Shown here piece after piece: positions 39,101 through 63,764 of a stretch of DNA of 64,000 nucleotides (position 1 is the stretch's first letter; every line of letters begins with the position of its first letter). The DNA lies in NCBI RefSeq assembly GCF_032362555.1, contig NC_083507.1, forward strand, positions 1,553,001-1,617,000. Reading direction: 5' to 3'. Below the pieces are notes generated by a model, which searched no databases, was not told the origin of the DNA, and saw only the letters and a program-made list of their open reading frames with translations. Both the position numbers and the translations under genes were made by a program. The stretch is from Amyelois transitella. Lineage: Eukaryota > Arthropoda > Insecta > Lepidoptera > Pyralidae.

Positions 39101-40186
39101 ACAGGTCTCTAACCCATTGCCTTAAAGGAGTATTCTAAGTTTATTTGCCTTTTCTTGACTTTTAAAATCTGCATGGGAGATTGTTAGTTATCTAAGGATA
39201 AAAAATAAAACAAACATGCATCATACCTACCCAGTGCCCGTATGTACGGGGAGTCTGTGTGCTGTAGCAAACCGTTGACTTGCTTTCGGGTGAGTCGCAA
39301 AGTGTACAGCTTGTATAACAAGCAGAATGCTGTGGAAACAATGCCACCAGCACCCACACCCCGCACCTACGACAAACATGTTTATTTAGAATTTTCTTTT
39401 CAACAAAAGAGTGATGGTTCAGGGCACAACATGGTCTGTTCTGCCCTGAAGCATTGCACACGCGACACTGTTTTTATGGCGCGAAAAACTATTACTTTTT
39501 ATAATGATGTGAAACAGAACAGCAATAGCTATTTACGCAATTAAAACAGTGTCATAAGTGCCATACTACAGGAGCTGGTAGTCAACAACTCATGTCAATA
39601 TATGCTAAATTTTAAGTAAAATGTTGATTGATTATCCATAAACAAAAAATAGCAATAAATCTAATTGCAAGTTCACTAATATACCACGATATTGATAATT
39701 TTGGATAAACATACTCACGCCGCCACACATGCCCGTCTGCCCTGCTGTCTTGCGGCTTCCTCGCTCCCAGGGCTCCAAATGTTTCACCTGATAGTAGATC
39801 TCATCAACCACTTCATGGTACGTCTTCAACTTGAACAGATGAACTGTGGACACACAAATACGTTTTTAAACAATCGAAAACACCACGATTTCACTAATCA
39901 AAAACAACACGAAAGAAACAAGAAGTGTGATAATCCAAACTCCTGTGCTTTGGTATGTTTGCTTACCTACCTTTGAAGTAGCTCGAACCTTGAATATTGG
40001 CTAATATTAAAGGGTTCAGATTCATAGTTTGTTCATTACCCCAAATCGGTAATACATTGTGCTGTTTACTTGTCTTTCCAGGCTTCTGTTGATTGAAATC
40101 TGAAAAAGGCAACTGTTTTTAACAAGATTCGAAAACACCTTGTGGAGGGAAGATTTCTCACGATACCAACCTTCTGCGTCAGTCAT
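36180..40186 (-). CDS. PRPF38B: pre-mRNA-splicing factor 38B
   Basis: A PRP38-domain splicing factor of the nucleus, associated with the spliceosome. Seven exons join in frame: 40186-40171, 40099-39971, 39843-39719, 39366-39231, 38833-38620, 37989-37819 and 36354-36180 (TGA). The product is 321 residues. The PRP38 domain is seen as HNVLPIWGNEQTMNLNPLIL (exon 2), YHEVVDEIYYQVKHLEPWER (exon 3), GVGAGGIVSTAFCLLYKL (exon 4), and FMYIRYTQPPADLFDWY plus LDWFSTLFPRIPVP (exon 5). Exons 6-7 give a Gly/Arg/Asp-rich and RS-like tail (RDRSRSKDRRRSRSRDRR). The exon 5 donor lies inside codon AAG, so the adjoining TAG is intronic. This 38B form is shorter than the human one as I recall it. Intron 6 carries a TRIM element. 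The gene faces a small open frame starting at 40334. Confidence 0.94.
36409..37397 (+). mobile_element. small LTR retrotransposon (TRIM-like), looks whole for its class
   Basis: Two 256-base long terminal repeats at 36409-36664 and 37142-37397 begin TGTGGCGCC and end CGCTACA. I see no difference between them, so the insertion is young. A primer-binding-like TGGTGACCCCGACGTG follows the first repeat, and a purine run with GGGGGGGAG precedes the second. Flanks are ACAC on both sides (36405-36408 and 37398-37401), a 4-base target duplication. The internal part is only 477 bases with no polymerase, so it is non-autonomous. It lies in PRPF38B intron 6. Confidence 0.85.
38418..38475 (-). repeat. 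RTE-like LINE 3'-end fragment
   Basis: ACATACATAAAATCACGCCT and GGGTAGGCAGAGACTTACTT match the reversed LINE 3' end seen at 60346. It lies in PRPF38B intron 5. Confidence 0.65.
39464..39553. repeat. small inverted-repeat element (MITE-like)
   Basis: GACACTGTTTTTA and TTAAAACAGTGTC are inverse copies 90 bases apart outside, with GGCGCGAAAAACTATT inside as in the hairpin at 11655. It lies in a PRPF38B intron. Confidence 0.45.
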
Positions 40187-40333
40187 TTCAAAAAATACTT
40201 AACACGTAGCAAAACTGTATTGTTTTTTCTTTCTATATTCTAGTCACTGATATTCAATTTTTATATTTAATTTTAGTAGTAATAAAATAATGACAGGAGC
40301 AAGCACAACATGACAACAAAATTGTAAAACACA

Positions 40334-40549
40334 ATGGCGGCGACTCGGAAATACGTCATTCATACGCTCGATGGAATCAACAACCAACACTCGTTGTCGT
40401 CGACATCGATTAATCGCAATATTGATCTTTCAAGCTCAAAAATCGCTTTTAAATCGATATGCAGTGATGAATCGATCCAGGGAATTGATATTTCACCCTT
40501 GATAATTGAATTTTTTAAAAGTTTAGATATGAAACATTGGGAGCTTTAA
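40334..40549 (+). CDS. small open frame of unknown function, divergent from PRPF38B
   Basis: It encodes 71 residues starting MAATRKYVIHTLDG and ending FFKSLDMKHWEL. The start lies in AACACAATGGCGGCG, a good initiation context, 148 bases from the PRPF38B start in the other direction. I do not recognise the protein; it has no signal peptide or membrane segment. The next AATAAA (40561) is at the exact insertion site of the LINE. It could be a short gene or chance. Confidence 0.35.
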   Translation: MAATRKYVIHTLDGINNQHSLSSTSINRNIDLSSSKIAFKSICSDESIQGIDISPLIIEFFKSLDMKHWEL

Positions 40550-40567
40550 CCTTATGATGTAATAAAT

Positions 40568-43500
40568 TGCCGTGTGGTTCCCGGCACCATGACAAAAGAA
40601 TAGGACCACTCCATCTCTTTCCCACGGATGTCGTAAGAGCCGACTAAGGGATAGACTTGGGATTCCTCTTTAATGTAAATCCCTGCCAATCTAAGGTCTG
40701 CCGCGCCGATGGATGCATGGCTAGGGGCGAGCCTAGTCTCGAGCGTGCCACTTCCGCCATGGGGTTGGGCGACCCCCAGGTAATGGCTAGCCTTACCCTG
40801 GCATGCGGGGCTCTGCTGGGGCGGACAAAATTGTTCCCTTGCGTCTCGTGGGAATCGCATGGATGCAAATTTTTTAAAAGAGCACCTAAATGGCGGCGAT
40901 GGTGTCCGCACCCCATCACGTCTCGTTCCCGGCGGGAGCGGTATGCGGTCTGCTGAAAGCCGCTTTGCGACGATGAATGTAAGAGGAGGAATGAAGGATA
41001 AGATTGAGGAAGTATGCCAGATGATGGATGAAAGACGTTTGGATGTGTTGTGCGTGAATGAAACGAAGCGGAAAGGATGCGACGCGACGCAGCACGGCCC
41101 TTACACGGCGTATTGGTCTGGAATTTCCAGTACCAGCCGAGGCTGTCAAGGGGTCGGTCTAATTCTTTCTGCACGAATGGCTGAGTGCGTGAATGAGTAT
41201 GAGTGTGTCAGCCCTCGTCTTCTATGGATTAGGCTGAAAGTTGGAATCACTCGGATCTTCGTTCTAGGTGTTTATGCACCTTGGGATGTGGGTTCGAGGG
41301 GTACAACATCAGCAAAAAGCGAAAACGAGGAGTTCTGGAATAGTGTAAGAGAAGTATTGAAAGTTACCAAGCCAAATGAGAAGATTATTATGTTAGGTGA
41401 TTTTAATGGATGGGTGGGTGTAAAGCGTGATGGATATGAGAAGGTGCTTGGTGCGTTTGGTGACGAAAAGGTGAATGATAATGGAAGAAGTGTATTAGAA
41501 ATTTGTCTAGAGTGGGATCTTTTTGTGTCGAACTCAATGTTTCAACATAAAGAGATCCACACCTACACAAGAGTGGAAGGTATTTTAAAAAGTATGATAG
41601 ACTTTGTGATTGTAGATGAAAGATTGAAGAACAAAGTGCTGGATACCCGTGCATATCGCGGTGCTGGCATTGACTCGGACCATTTACTGGTGATATCCCG
41701 GATAAGGGGTATCTTCAATCGCTGGCGGCACAGGGTAAGGGAGCAAACCAGCGCTTTGGAAAGAGTAAAAGTAGAAAATTTGCAAGATATGGATGTAGGT
41801 AAGAAGTATATTAATAGACTGAAGGATGAATTTGAAGATTTAGAGGAAATGAGCGATATTGAAGATGGATGGAAGGAATTTAAAGAAAGAATTGTGAAAG
41901 TAGCTGTTGAAGTGTGTGGTGTAAGTAGAAGAAGGAAAGGAAAAAATCACAAAAATGCGTGGATGAGTAAAGATGTGCAAGAACTTGTGCGATTAAAGAA
42001 GAAAGCATGGCTGGATTTGTTAGCAGCAAAAGCTAACTTAAGAATGCAAGAGGTTATAGATGAAGATGTGAATGAAGCACGTAAGGAATATAAGAAAATG
42101 AAAGATTTGGTTAAGAAAGCTGTGATTAGAAAGAAAGAAGAGTATAAAGAGGATTTTGATAAAAGGCTATCAGAAGACTTTCAGTCAAATCTGAAAGTAT
42201 TCTGGAAATCCGTAAGGTCAGCCCGAGGAAATACTATAACCAGAGAGCTGACTAGGATCAGATGCCAGGATGGTAGCGTTGTGAAAGGAGAAGAATGTGT
42301 ACTAAAGATATGGAAGGACTATTTTGAAAGTTTATTTGAAAAAAAGGAAGGAAATAAGAAAGATTTCTGCTATAGCGAAGAAAAAGAGAATGAGATGGAA
42401 GGCGAAATTGAAATGTTCGAAATTGTGGAAGCACTTAAGAGTATGAAAGCGGGAAAGGCTGCTGGGCGTGATAGAGTGTCGGTCGAGATGCTTAAAGCAG
42501 GAAAAGGCGTAGTAGCTAGTCAGTTGTACTGCCTTTTCAATTTGTGTTGGAGAAGCGGCCGAGTACCAAAAGATTGGTGTAAGGCTGTTATCGTGCCACT
42601 TTACAAAGGAAAAGGGTCACAGCTGGACTGCAAAAATTATCGTGGTATAAGCCTGCTTAGCGTCGTCGGCAAATTGTATGCTAAGGTATTGATTAATAGA
42701 GTCAGGAATGAAACTGATGACAAAATATGGGATGCTCAAGCGGGATTTCGAAAGGGAATGGGATGTACTGATCAGGTCTTTTCCTTGCGGTGCATAGCCG
42801 AAAAGTTTTTGGCCAAGAGTCAAAAAGTCTATTGCACATTCGTAGATCTGGAAAAGGCCTATGACAGAGTTGAGAGGAATGAATTGTGGTCAGCACTTTC
42901 TATGCATGGGGTGAGCAGTCTCTTAATACGAGCACTGAAATCCTTATATGAGGATTCGAGTGCTTGTGTCAGGATAAACGGAGCGCACACTGAGTGGTTT
43001 AAGATTGAGAAAGGCGTTAGGCAAGGATGTGTTGCGTCACCGTGGCTGTTCAACCTATTTATGGATAGCTGCTTGACAGATTTGAAAGAGTCTAAAAGTG
43101 GATTAAGGATGAATGAGTTACTCGTCAAATGTCTGCTCTATGCCGACGATCAGGTTATACTGGCGTCATCAGCGGAGGAGTTACAGGAGATGGTAAACTG
43201 TATGCATGAAGCTTTAAAAGAGAAAGGAATGAAAGTGAACGTAAGTAAAACTAAAACACTGGTTTTTGAAATGGAGAAAGAAATGACAGCATGTAATATT
43301 TTGATTGGAGGAGAAAAAGTGGAGCAAGTGAAAGAGTTTGTATATCTAGGATCAAAGTTTACATCAGATGGCAAGTATGATAGTGATATTGAAAGGAGAG
43401 TGAACGCGGGGAACATGGTGAATGGAGCTTTGCATGCCTTTATGAGCAGTCAGAAACTATCCAAAAAGGCTCGACTGGCTGTGCACAGGGGCGTGTTGGT

Positions 43501-43990
43501 CCCGACATTAATGTATGGGAGTGAAAGTTGGGTATGGCAAAAGAAGCATGAAAGCAGAATAAATGCAGTGGAAATGAGAGCGTTAAGGAGTATGATGGGT
43601 GTGAAATTGAGTGACAGGATAAGGAACAGCGTGATAAGGGAATGTTGTGATGTGAAAGAAGATGTAGTTACAGGAATAGAAAAGGGTATGTTAAGATGGT
43701 TCGGTCATGTGGAGAGGATGAATGAAAGCAGGTTGACTAAGCAGATATACAAGGAGAGTGTGGAGGGAAAGGTCGGAGTGGGAAGACCTAGACGAACGTA
43801 TCTTGATCAAATTAAGGACGTCCTGGTATAGGGTCAGGTCAAAAGTACCCGAAACCGCAGAGCTTGTATGAAGAGAGTTATGAATGTGGACGAAGCGAAA
43901 GAAGTATGCAGAGATCGTGGCAAGTGGAAAGAGGTAGTCTCTGCCTACCCCTCCGGGAAAGAGGCGTGATTTTATGTATGTATGTATGTA
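40568..43990 (+). mobile_element. RTE-like LINE, nearly full length
   Basis: A 3.4 kb non-LTR retrotransposon with TGTAATAAAT on both sides (40558-40567 and 43991-44000), a target-site duplication. It has a 5' region of about 290 bases (GCCGTGTGGTTCCCGGCACC at the start), one long frame, and a short 3' end with a TATG microsatellite tail. The 5' region is shared with the many short repeats of the window. It is flanked by the small frame at 40334 and an older LINE piece at 44136. It is probably a young insertion. Confidence 0.88.
40859..43831 (+). CDS. LINE ORF: AP endonuclease and reverse transcriptase
   Basis: A 990-residue frame. The first part is an exonuclease/endonuclease/phosphatase-type endonuclease (VNETKRKG, GDFNGWVG, IDSDHLL; about 35-285). 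The reverse transcriptase follows (about 530-800): NYRGISLLS, DLEKAYDRV, GVRQGCVASP and the active site YADD. A C-terminal region with RWFGHVERM and VGRPRRTYLDQ is common in this LINE group. The start is the first ATG of the frame; an inner ATG at 40972 (MNVRGGMKD) is closer to the usual endonuclease start. The frame ends in TAG 43829-43831, where the copies near 36.0 and 60.5 kb have a Lys codon; the frame would otherwise run to TGA 43967-43969, so about 46 residues are lost. No other break is visible. Confidence 0.88.
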   Translation: MDANFLKEHLNGGDGVRTPSRLVPGGSGMRSAESRFATMNVRGGMKDKIEEVCQMMDERRLDVLCVNETKRKGCDATQHGPYTAYWSGISSTSRGCQGVGLILSARMAECVNEYECVSPRLLWIRLKVGITRIFVLGVYAPWDVGSRGTTSAKSENEEFWNSVREVLKVTKPNEKIIMLGDFNGWVGVKRDGYEKVLGAFGDEKVNDNGRSVLEICLEWDLFVSNSMFQHKEIHTYTRVEGILKSMIDFVIVDERLKNKVLDTRAYRGAGIDSDHLLVISRIRGIFNRWRHRVREQTSALERVKVENLQDMDVGKKYINRLKDEFEDLEEMSDIEDGWKEFKERIVKVAVEVCGVSRRRKGKNHKNAWMSKDVQELVRLKKKAWLDLLAAKANLRMQEVIDEDVNEARKEYKKMKDLVKKAVIRKKEEYKEDFDKRLSEDFQSNLKVFWKSVRSARGNTITRELTRIRCQDGSVVKGEECVLKIWKDYFESLFEKKEGNKKDFCYSEEKENEMEGEIEMFEIVEALKSMKAGKAAGRDRVSVEMLKAGKGVVASQLYCLFNLCWRSGRVPKDWCKAVIVPLYKGKGSQLDCKNYRGISLLSVVGKLYAKVLINRVRNETDDKIWDAQAGFRKGMGCTDQVFSLRCIAEKFLAKSQKVYCTFVDLEKAYDRVERNELWSALSMHGVSSLLIRALKSLYEDSSACVRINGAHTEWFKIEKGVRQGCVASPWLFNLFMDSCLTDLKESKSGLRMNELLVKCLLYADDQVILASSAEELQEMVNCMHEALKEKGMKVNVSKTKTLVFEMEKEMTACNILIGGEKVEQVKEFVYLGSKFTSDGKYDSDIERRVNAGNMVNGALHAFMSSQKLSKKARLAVHRGVLVPTLMYGSESWVWQKKHESRINAVEMRALRSMMGVKLSDRIRNSVIRECCDVKEDVVTGIEKGMLRWFGHVERMNESRLTKQIYKESVEGKVGVGRPRRTYLDQIKDVLV

Positions 43991-44135
43991 TGTAATAAAT
44001 AAATTTTGAAAATAAATGTCTTCTTTCACACCTGATCTGACTTTGATATGGTTATAAAAATATTGTTATTATCAAAGTCTCTGACAGATAACAGGAGTGA
44101 CATTCGATTCTCGTATGCCTCCTAAATTCAAGTGG

Positions 44136-44300
44136 AAAATATACATTCTGCATGAAGCAGAATGTTGGACAACGAAAGGGACGTATGAATGGAAACTGCA
44201 TGCAAATGAGATGCGAATGTTAAGAAGGATGTATGGAGTGACAAGAATGAATAAAATACGTAATGAGTAATATAAGAGGAACTATGAAAGTAGCATAGTG
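44136..44300 (+). mobile_element. old fragment of a different RTE-like LINE
   Basis: Reads ECWTTKGTYEWKLHANEMRM then LRRMYGVTRMNKIRNE, the region before the C-terminus of RTE-like polymerases. It differs clearly from the intact copy just upstream (MRALRSMMGVKLSDRIRNS). Confidence 0.65.
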
Positions 44301-44689
44301 TCACTATCATTTTTAGAAGTATCGACAGTCAAAATGTCGATAGATGGACCACTCTAAATCTGAGACAGTAGGATTTAACCAATAGAAATATATCCCAATG
44401 AACTTTTAATTTGGAAATATATAGTACATAACTTGAAGTTTATTTTTCAGAATAGTATGTATGTATTATTTTTTTTTTTTTGATTTTTTTATACTCTCTT
44501 GTAATTTTTTTTAATGGCAATCTTGAACCGGAAACATCCTAATATAATAATTCAAATCATTTTAGAAATTTCAATTACCTTCATACAATCTTCCTGTACC
44601 TATTTTTCATTCATTTCACAGAACTGACTCTCGTAACACAATTTAAGAATGAAAGTTATGATCTAACCTTGATGGCCTGAAATTTTGTA

Positions 44690-44800
44690 TTAATCCCTAG
44701 CAGGACAGGCAGAGCCAACAATCTCGCAAAGGCTGAAAGCCAAGAATCAGCTGTATGGTCTAGTAATTGAATTGAGATTCAAATAGCTACAAGTGACTTT
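44690..44800 (-). repeat. short LINE-termini repeat, partial
   Basis: AGGCAGAGCCAACAATCTCG to AATTGAGATTCAAATAG, reversed and decayed. Confidence 0.55.
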
Positions 44801-44959
44801 CCCTTGGTCACTTTGCCTTTTTTTTGTTTTAGTCTTGATCCAATGGATTACATGCCCGTTTAACTCTGCCTCACTTACTGAAGATTACTAGGATTTGAAC
44901 ATAGAAACAAAGGCTTTTAAATAAATTCTTTACTTAAATTAAAAATAAATGTATTCTTC

Positions 44960-46040
44960 TTATTGATAATATAATTCCAGATTCATGCCGTCATGGATTT
45001 CATCTGTACATTATCATTAAGGATATTATAAACTGCATATAAATATTTTGGGTAAATGAGAACATTTCCATGGGGAATGGATGGAGTAAGAAAAAGCATA
45101 GAATGTTGTTGAACCTCCTTCTGGAAAGTTAAGTTTTATATAACATTCACAGTAAGAAAAGTCTTGGTCAGTGGTCTTATTCTATGCTGCAAACTGTTTT
45201 TATTCTATTTTTTGTGTGTCAGTTTCCCTTTTGGCATAATGTCCATACTTGCTCAAGAAGTAAACATACATAAATAATCACATCTATATTCCTTATGGTA
45301 TAGGCACAGATAATAGTCTTAAAAAGTCTAATAGGCCACATTCAGTTACATAGCTTAATAATTATGAAATTGAGATCAACTTCTTCCTTCTGACCATAGC
45401 ATTGGTTGCATCCTCACCACTCTAAAAAGGAGACCTGAGTATGCCTTTTGACCATGGATCCTGGGTTGGGTAAGTCAGGATTTTACATCAAGCACCTCTC
45501 ATCTGACCTTCACATCGGTTAAACTCTTGAAACGGGCCACCGCCGGAGAGGGGTGGGGAGGGGGGATGGGGTAACTCCCCCCCCTCCCGGGACCCCCCCT
45601 TGCCGGAAGCCTCCCCACCCCCTCCCCAACCTCTCTGGCGGTGGCCCGTTTTAAGAGTTAAGCCTTCACATCCTTTGCAGGTAAACCTAAACCGTATTGG
45701 ATCATGGCTCAAACTGAGATAAACATTGCTATGTAAATAAAAGCATTGACAAATAAAGCAGCATTAGAGTGTCAACGTCTTCCCTTTAGTTGATCGTCGT
45801 GCCATCATTCGATGGTTTGATATTTATCAAAATACACTTTCTAATGTTTTTAAAAAGGATACAATCAGATAATTTGATGTGATCTTTGAATACTGTGTAC
45901 CATTTCTTCAAGACAATTTTATCGTGTCGGGTTCCAGTCTGTGCGGCTATCAGCTTCTTCAGATCTCCAACGGTGTCGTCAGGATTGCATTTAACTCTCA
46001 CTTTCTTGCCAAGACGATCGTTGCATGTTACTTCTAACAT
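44960..46040 (-). CDS. UBL5: ubiquitin-like protein 5 (UBL5/Hub1), two coding exons
   Basis: UBL5 is a ubiquitin-like protein that binds splicing factors without being conjugated. Exon 1, 46040-45863, gives 59 codons ([20 protein letters not shown] to FKDHIKLSD). Exon 2, 45003-44960, gives [13 protein letters not shown] and TAA. The split codon T|AT makes the expected Tyr, and the total is 73 residues, the same as human UBL5. The donor is gtatcc (45862-45857), which is weak; the acceptor is tgtacag. Reading straight on from exon 1 gives an unrelated tail. An acceptor (TATTCCAG) just before the ATG suggests a non-coding first exon. The intron of 0.86 kb holds a GC-rich MITE. It lies head to head with Surf4, 641 bases apart. 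Confidence 0.92.
45267..45385 (-). repeat. short LINE-termini repeat, partial
   Basis: ACATACATAAATAATCACAT to GAAATTGAGATCAA, reversed; it lies in the UBL5 intron. Confidence 0.6.
45517..45664. mobile_element. GC-rich MITE with long inverted repeats and 8-bp target duplication
   Basis: Left end GGTTAAACTCTTGAAACGGG and right end (inverse) GGCTTAACTCTTAAAACGGG continue as inverted repeats for about 50 bases (CCACCGCCGGAGAGG). TTCACATC flanks both sides (45509-45516 and 45665-45672). Removing it restores CTGACCTTCACATCCTTTGC, which matches the interspersed repeat at 29489. No coding capacity. Confidence 0.8.
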
Positions 46041-46681
46041 TTTCTGGAATACAAAATTATAAGGTTATAAAAACATGTACCTACAATGTCAAAATCAATT
46101 ATACCTGTGTTTTAAGATTTACCAATATCTGTGTTGTAACTGGTTCTAAAATACTTTTAAAATATTATTTTATGCAGATTTACATGAGAGATTAATTCAG
46201 GATTAATTAAATGAAAACTTGAAAACAATGAAATTTGTCATTTGCGTTTATAACAATGAAATTGACAGTTGACATTAGGAATCGTAAATATTTTTTTTAC
46301 GACTTGCGTTTTGTTTATTTATACATCTACTAAAAACAAAACGTGGCTGTCATGATCAAAGGCGACAGCTGCAGATGTCAACTCAAAAATATATATAAAC
46401 ATCCGTTCAATAAATGTCTTTATAATTAAAAATAATTAATACATTTTTAACCAAAATCAAGATTTAGAAATAAATTATTAATGATTTTTTTTTGGTTCAC
46501 AATATTTCAAACGATTCTTTCTATAATTTACACTCATTTATAAAATTTATTGGGAAAGGAAGTGAATCCAACTCTATCCACACGTCATTTGACAAGTAAG
46601 TTCTGACGTGCCGAGTAAGATCGCCAGTAAAATTGAGAAATTCCCTTAAGTTGACCGTGGTGTAGTGAATTTACTTTAGAA
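46041..46681. promoter_or_regulatory. shared upstream region of UBL5 (-) and Surf4 (+)
   Basis: 641 bases between divergent start codons. It must contain 5' UTRs, and on the UBL5 side probably one intron. No TATA box stands out. Shared promoter activity is an inference. Confidence 0.45.
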
Positions 46682-61455
<14,774 letters not shown>

Positions 61456-63764
61456 TACTGGCCTCGGGCCCCTTGACTATAGACTGTGAGATTGTGGTGC
61501 GACACGGTGACAGTGCGGGAACGGACAGAATTGCAATTGTTGTGTATCCATAGTGATATCAGTGGTTTGTTTTGCATAGTGATGTGAATTGGGCAAGTTA
61601 ACAACTCTCTTTTTCAAGCGAAATTGATACTTCTTAGATGGAATTTAAAAAGAAGCACAATTCAAAACAAATATGTTATAAAATCTTTTATTTGTGTTCC
61701 ACTTGAAGACATTCAAAATGTCTAAAGAAATTTATGGAAATTCCAATAATATACACCAGTTGATGTGAAGATCTATGTATATAGGATGATTATGTCCATC
61801 ACTTCATGATAATCTCTCTCTGTCCAATATGCTCAATTTTATATTAATTTAAAAATGATTTACCCACAATTATTTTTTTTTTATAAAATTGACTTTATTT
61901 TGTCTTTAAAGATAACAATATAAAATGTCAGTTAAATATTTTTTTTTTATGTCATTAGAAAAAAATATGGAACTGATTTTAATAAAATTTTATTGAAATG
62001 GGAAGTGCTTGCAAATTTTTATAGAATGCTAGTCTGACAAAATTATTATACACAAAGAACTTCCCTTTTCCACACTATTCTAGGTCTACTTTTGAAGTTT
62101 TTTATACTTATACAGATGTTAAAAACGACCATAGTTTAATTAGGATAGGATTTATCTTTGTTTATATAGTATATATGATTGGTTCATGGATATTACGACT
62201 TGCGCTATGGTCGCTTTTAACATGCCATACAATTTTTTTTAATATTATACTCTGAAAGCTTTTTTCTTCCCCTCTTTATTATATTATAAATTCACTCAGG
62301 GTGTTACATAAGAAAGCTAAATTGAACCTTACTTGTTCTATTTAAAGCTTTAAATAGCTTTGCATAGTGTTTTGTTGCGTAGTATAACTGCGTTCAATTT
62401 GGAAGTTGCCTTATTAGACTGGTTTAAAAAATATATGGTAAAATGAATGAGCACTTATTGGCAGTGGAACAAAGAAGTTGATCTTTTAAAAATATTATTA
62501 AATTCTATTAAAATTAAGTCCTGTGTTAGTTATCATTGCTCTTTAAATTTATTACATACTTTCAGGAAAAAAATGTATCAATAGAATAAAACTTTACTTA
62601 AAGGCTGGAACTCTGCCTATTGGTCTGGGCACAAATACAAAATCATCATTAGTTATCAATTGATGTGTAGCAAACCAAATGGAAGACACTAGTATGGAGT
62701 TCCGCTTGTAAAGTGGCCATATTTGCAATCACAAGTTTTGTATGCAAACAAGATCAAAGGACATGTTCATGTAGCTATTTAATTACAATTTATTGCAAAT
62801 TCTGACGTTCCTGTGACAGACCCTGTAATATAGTATAACTGTTGTGATTGAAAGTGCGCTGAGCACTGAATCGCCGATCTTTGCTCTGAAGTTGACATAC
62901 TAACAGATTGACGTACTTTCGCTTCCCCTACCTGTAGAAGTGATATTTTCTTAATGGAACGATATTGTTGCATGTTAATGTATGTATCCCAGAAAAGGGC
63001 CATAAGCGGTTATTGTTAGACTCAAAATTTGTGTAGAAACAGCAGCAAGATATCCTCAGAATGGAGGGAAGGACAAGCAGATAGCGAGCTATGGTCCAGT
63101 TTTAGTGTGACAAGCTTAAATTACCCTAAATAACAATATGCGTGCCGCAAATAAAATTGGGCAACTTTATTCTGTGTTCGCGTCTGAAGACTTGCCAGAA
63201 TGTATAAATGTTTCATTCCGAATTTTCTAACTGTTGTGACGTCAATGTAAATATATATTTTGTACTTATTGACTGACAACCAACAGCAATGTGCGAACAT
63301 TAAATATAATATGTGATTGTGATGAAAATGTATGCAGAAATGATGATTCCAGTAGCCGTAAGTAGGGCTCATCACAAATAAGGCGAAATTAGAAGATTTT
63401 AATGTATTAGAATGGCAACACTGCCGTCGAAAGATCGTCTAGTTTCGTCTTAACACAACTCAGTAATCTTAACGTGTTATATCATTAATTTTACGAATAA
63501 ATTCCTACATAATGAAGTATTTTCAAGACAAAAATATTTTTATAGTATATTTTTATTTATTATTAATTTGGCCATAGAGATGTTGGTTTTCTTTTTCTTT
63601 AATATAAAACCATTTGTTCCGAATATATTTTACATTTGAATACACACTTTTTTATTTACGTAATATCTATTTGCTAGTCAACCCCAAATGAAACAAATGC
63701 TTCTGTAACATTAGTTTATTGGTAAACATTTGTAAAAAAAAAAAAAACTAACCTTGCACTACTA
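61456..63764. other. Surf4 3' UTR and gap before NUBPL
   Basis: AT-rich, with possible AATAAA signals near 61980 and 62585. No coding region is recognised. The NUBPL 3' UTR enters from the right. Confidence 0.45.

Noticed and set aside
45786-46040. Single-exon 84-codon UBL5-like protein
   Set aside because: Its last 25 residues do not fit the family, while a correctly phased exon at 45003-44960 restores the usual C-terminus.
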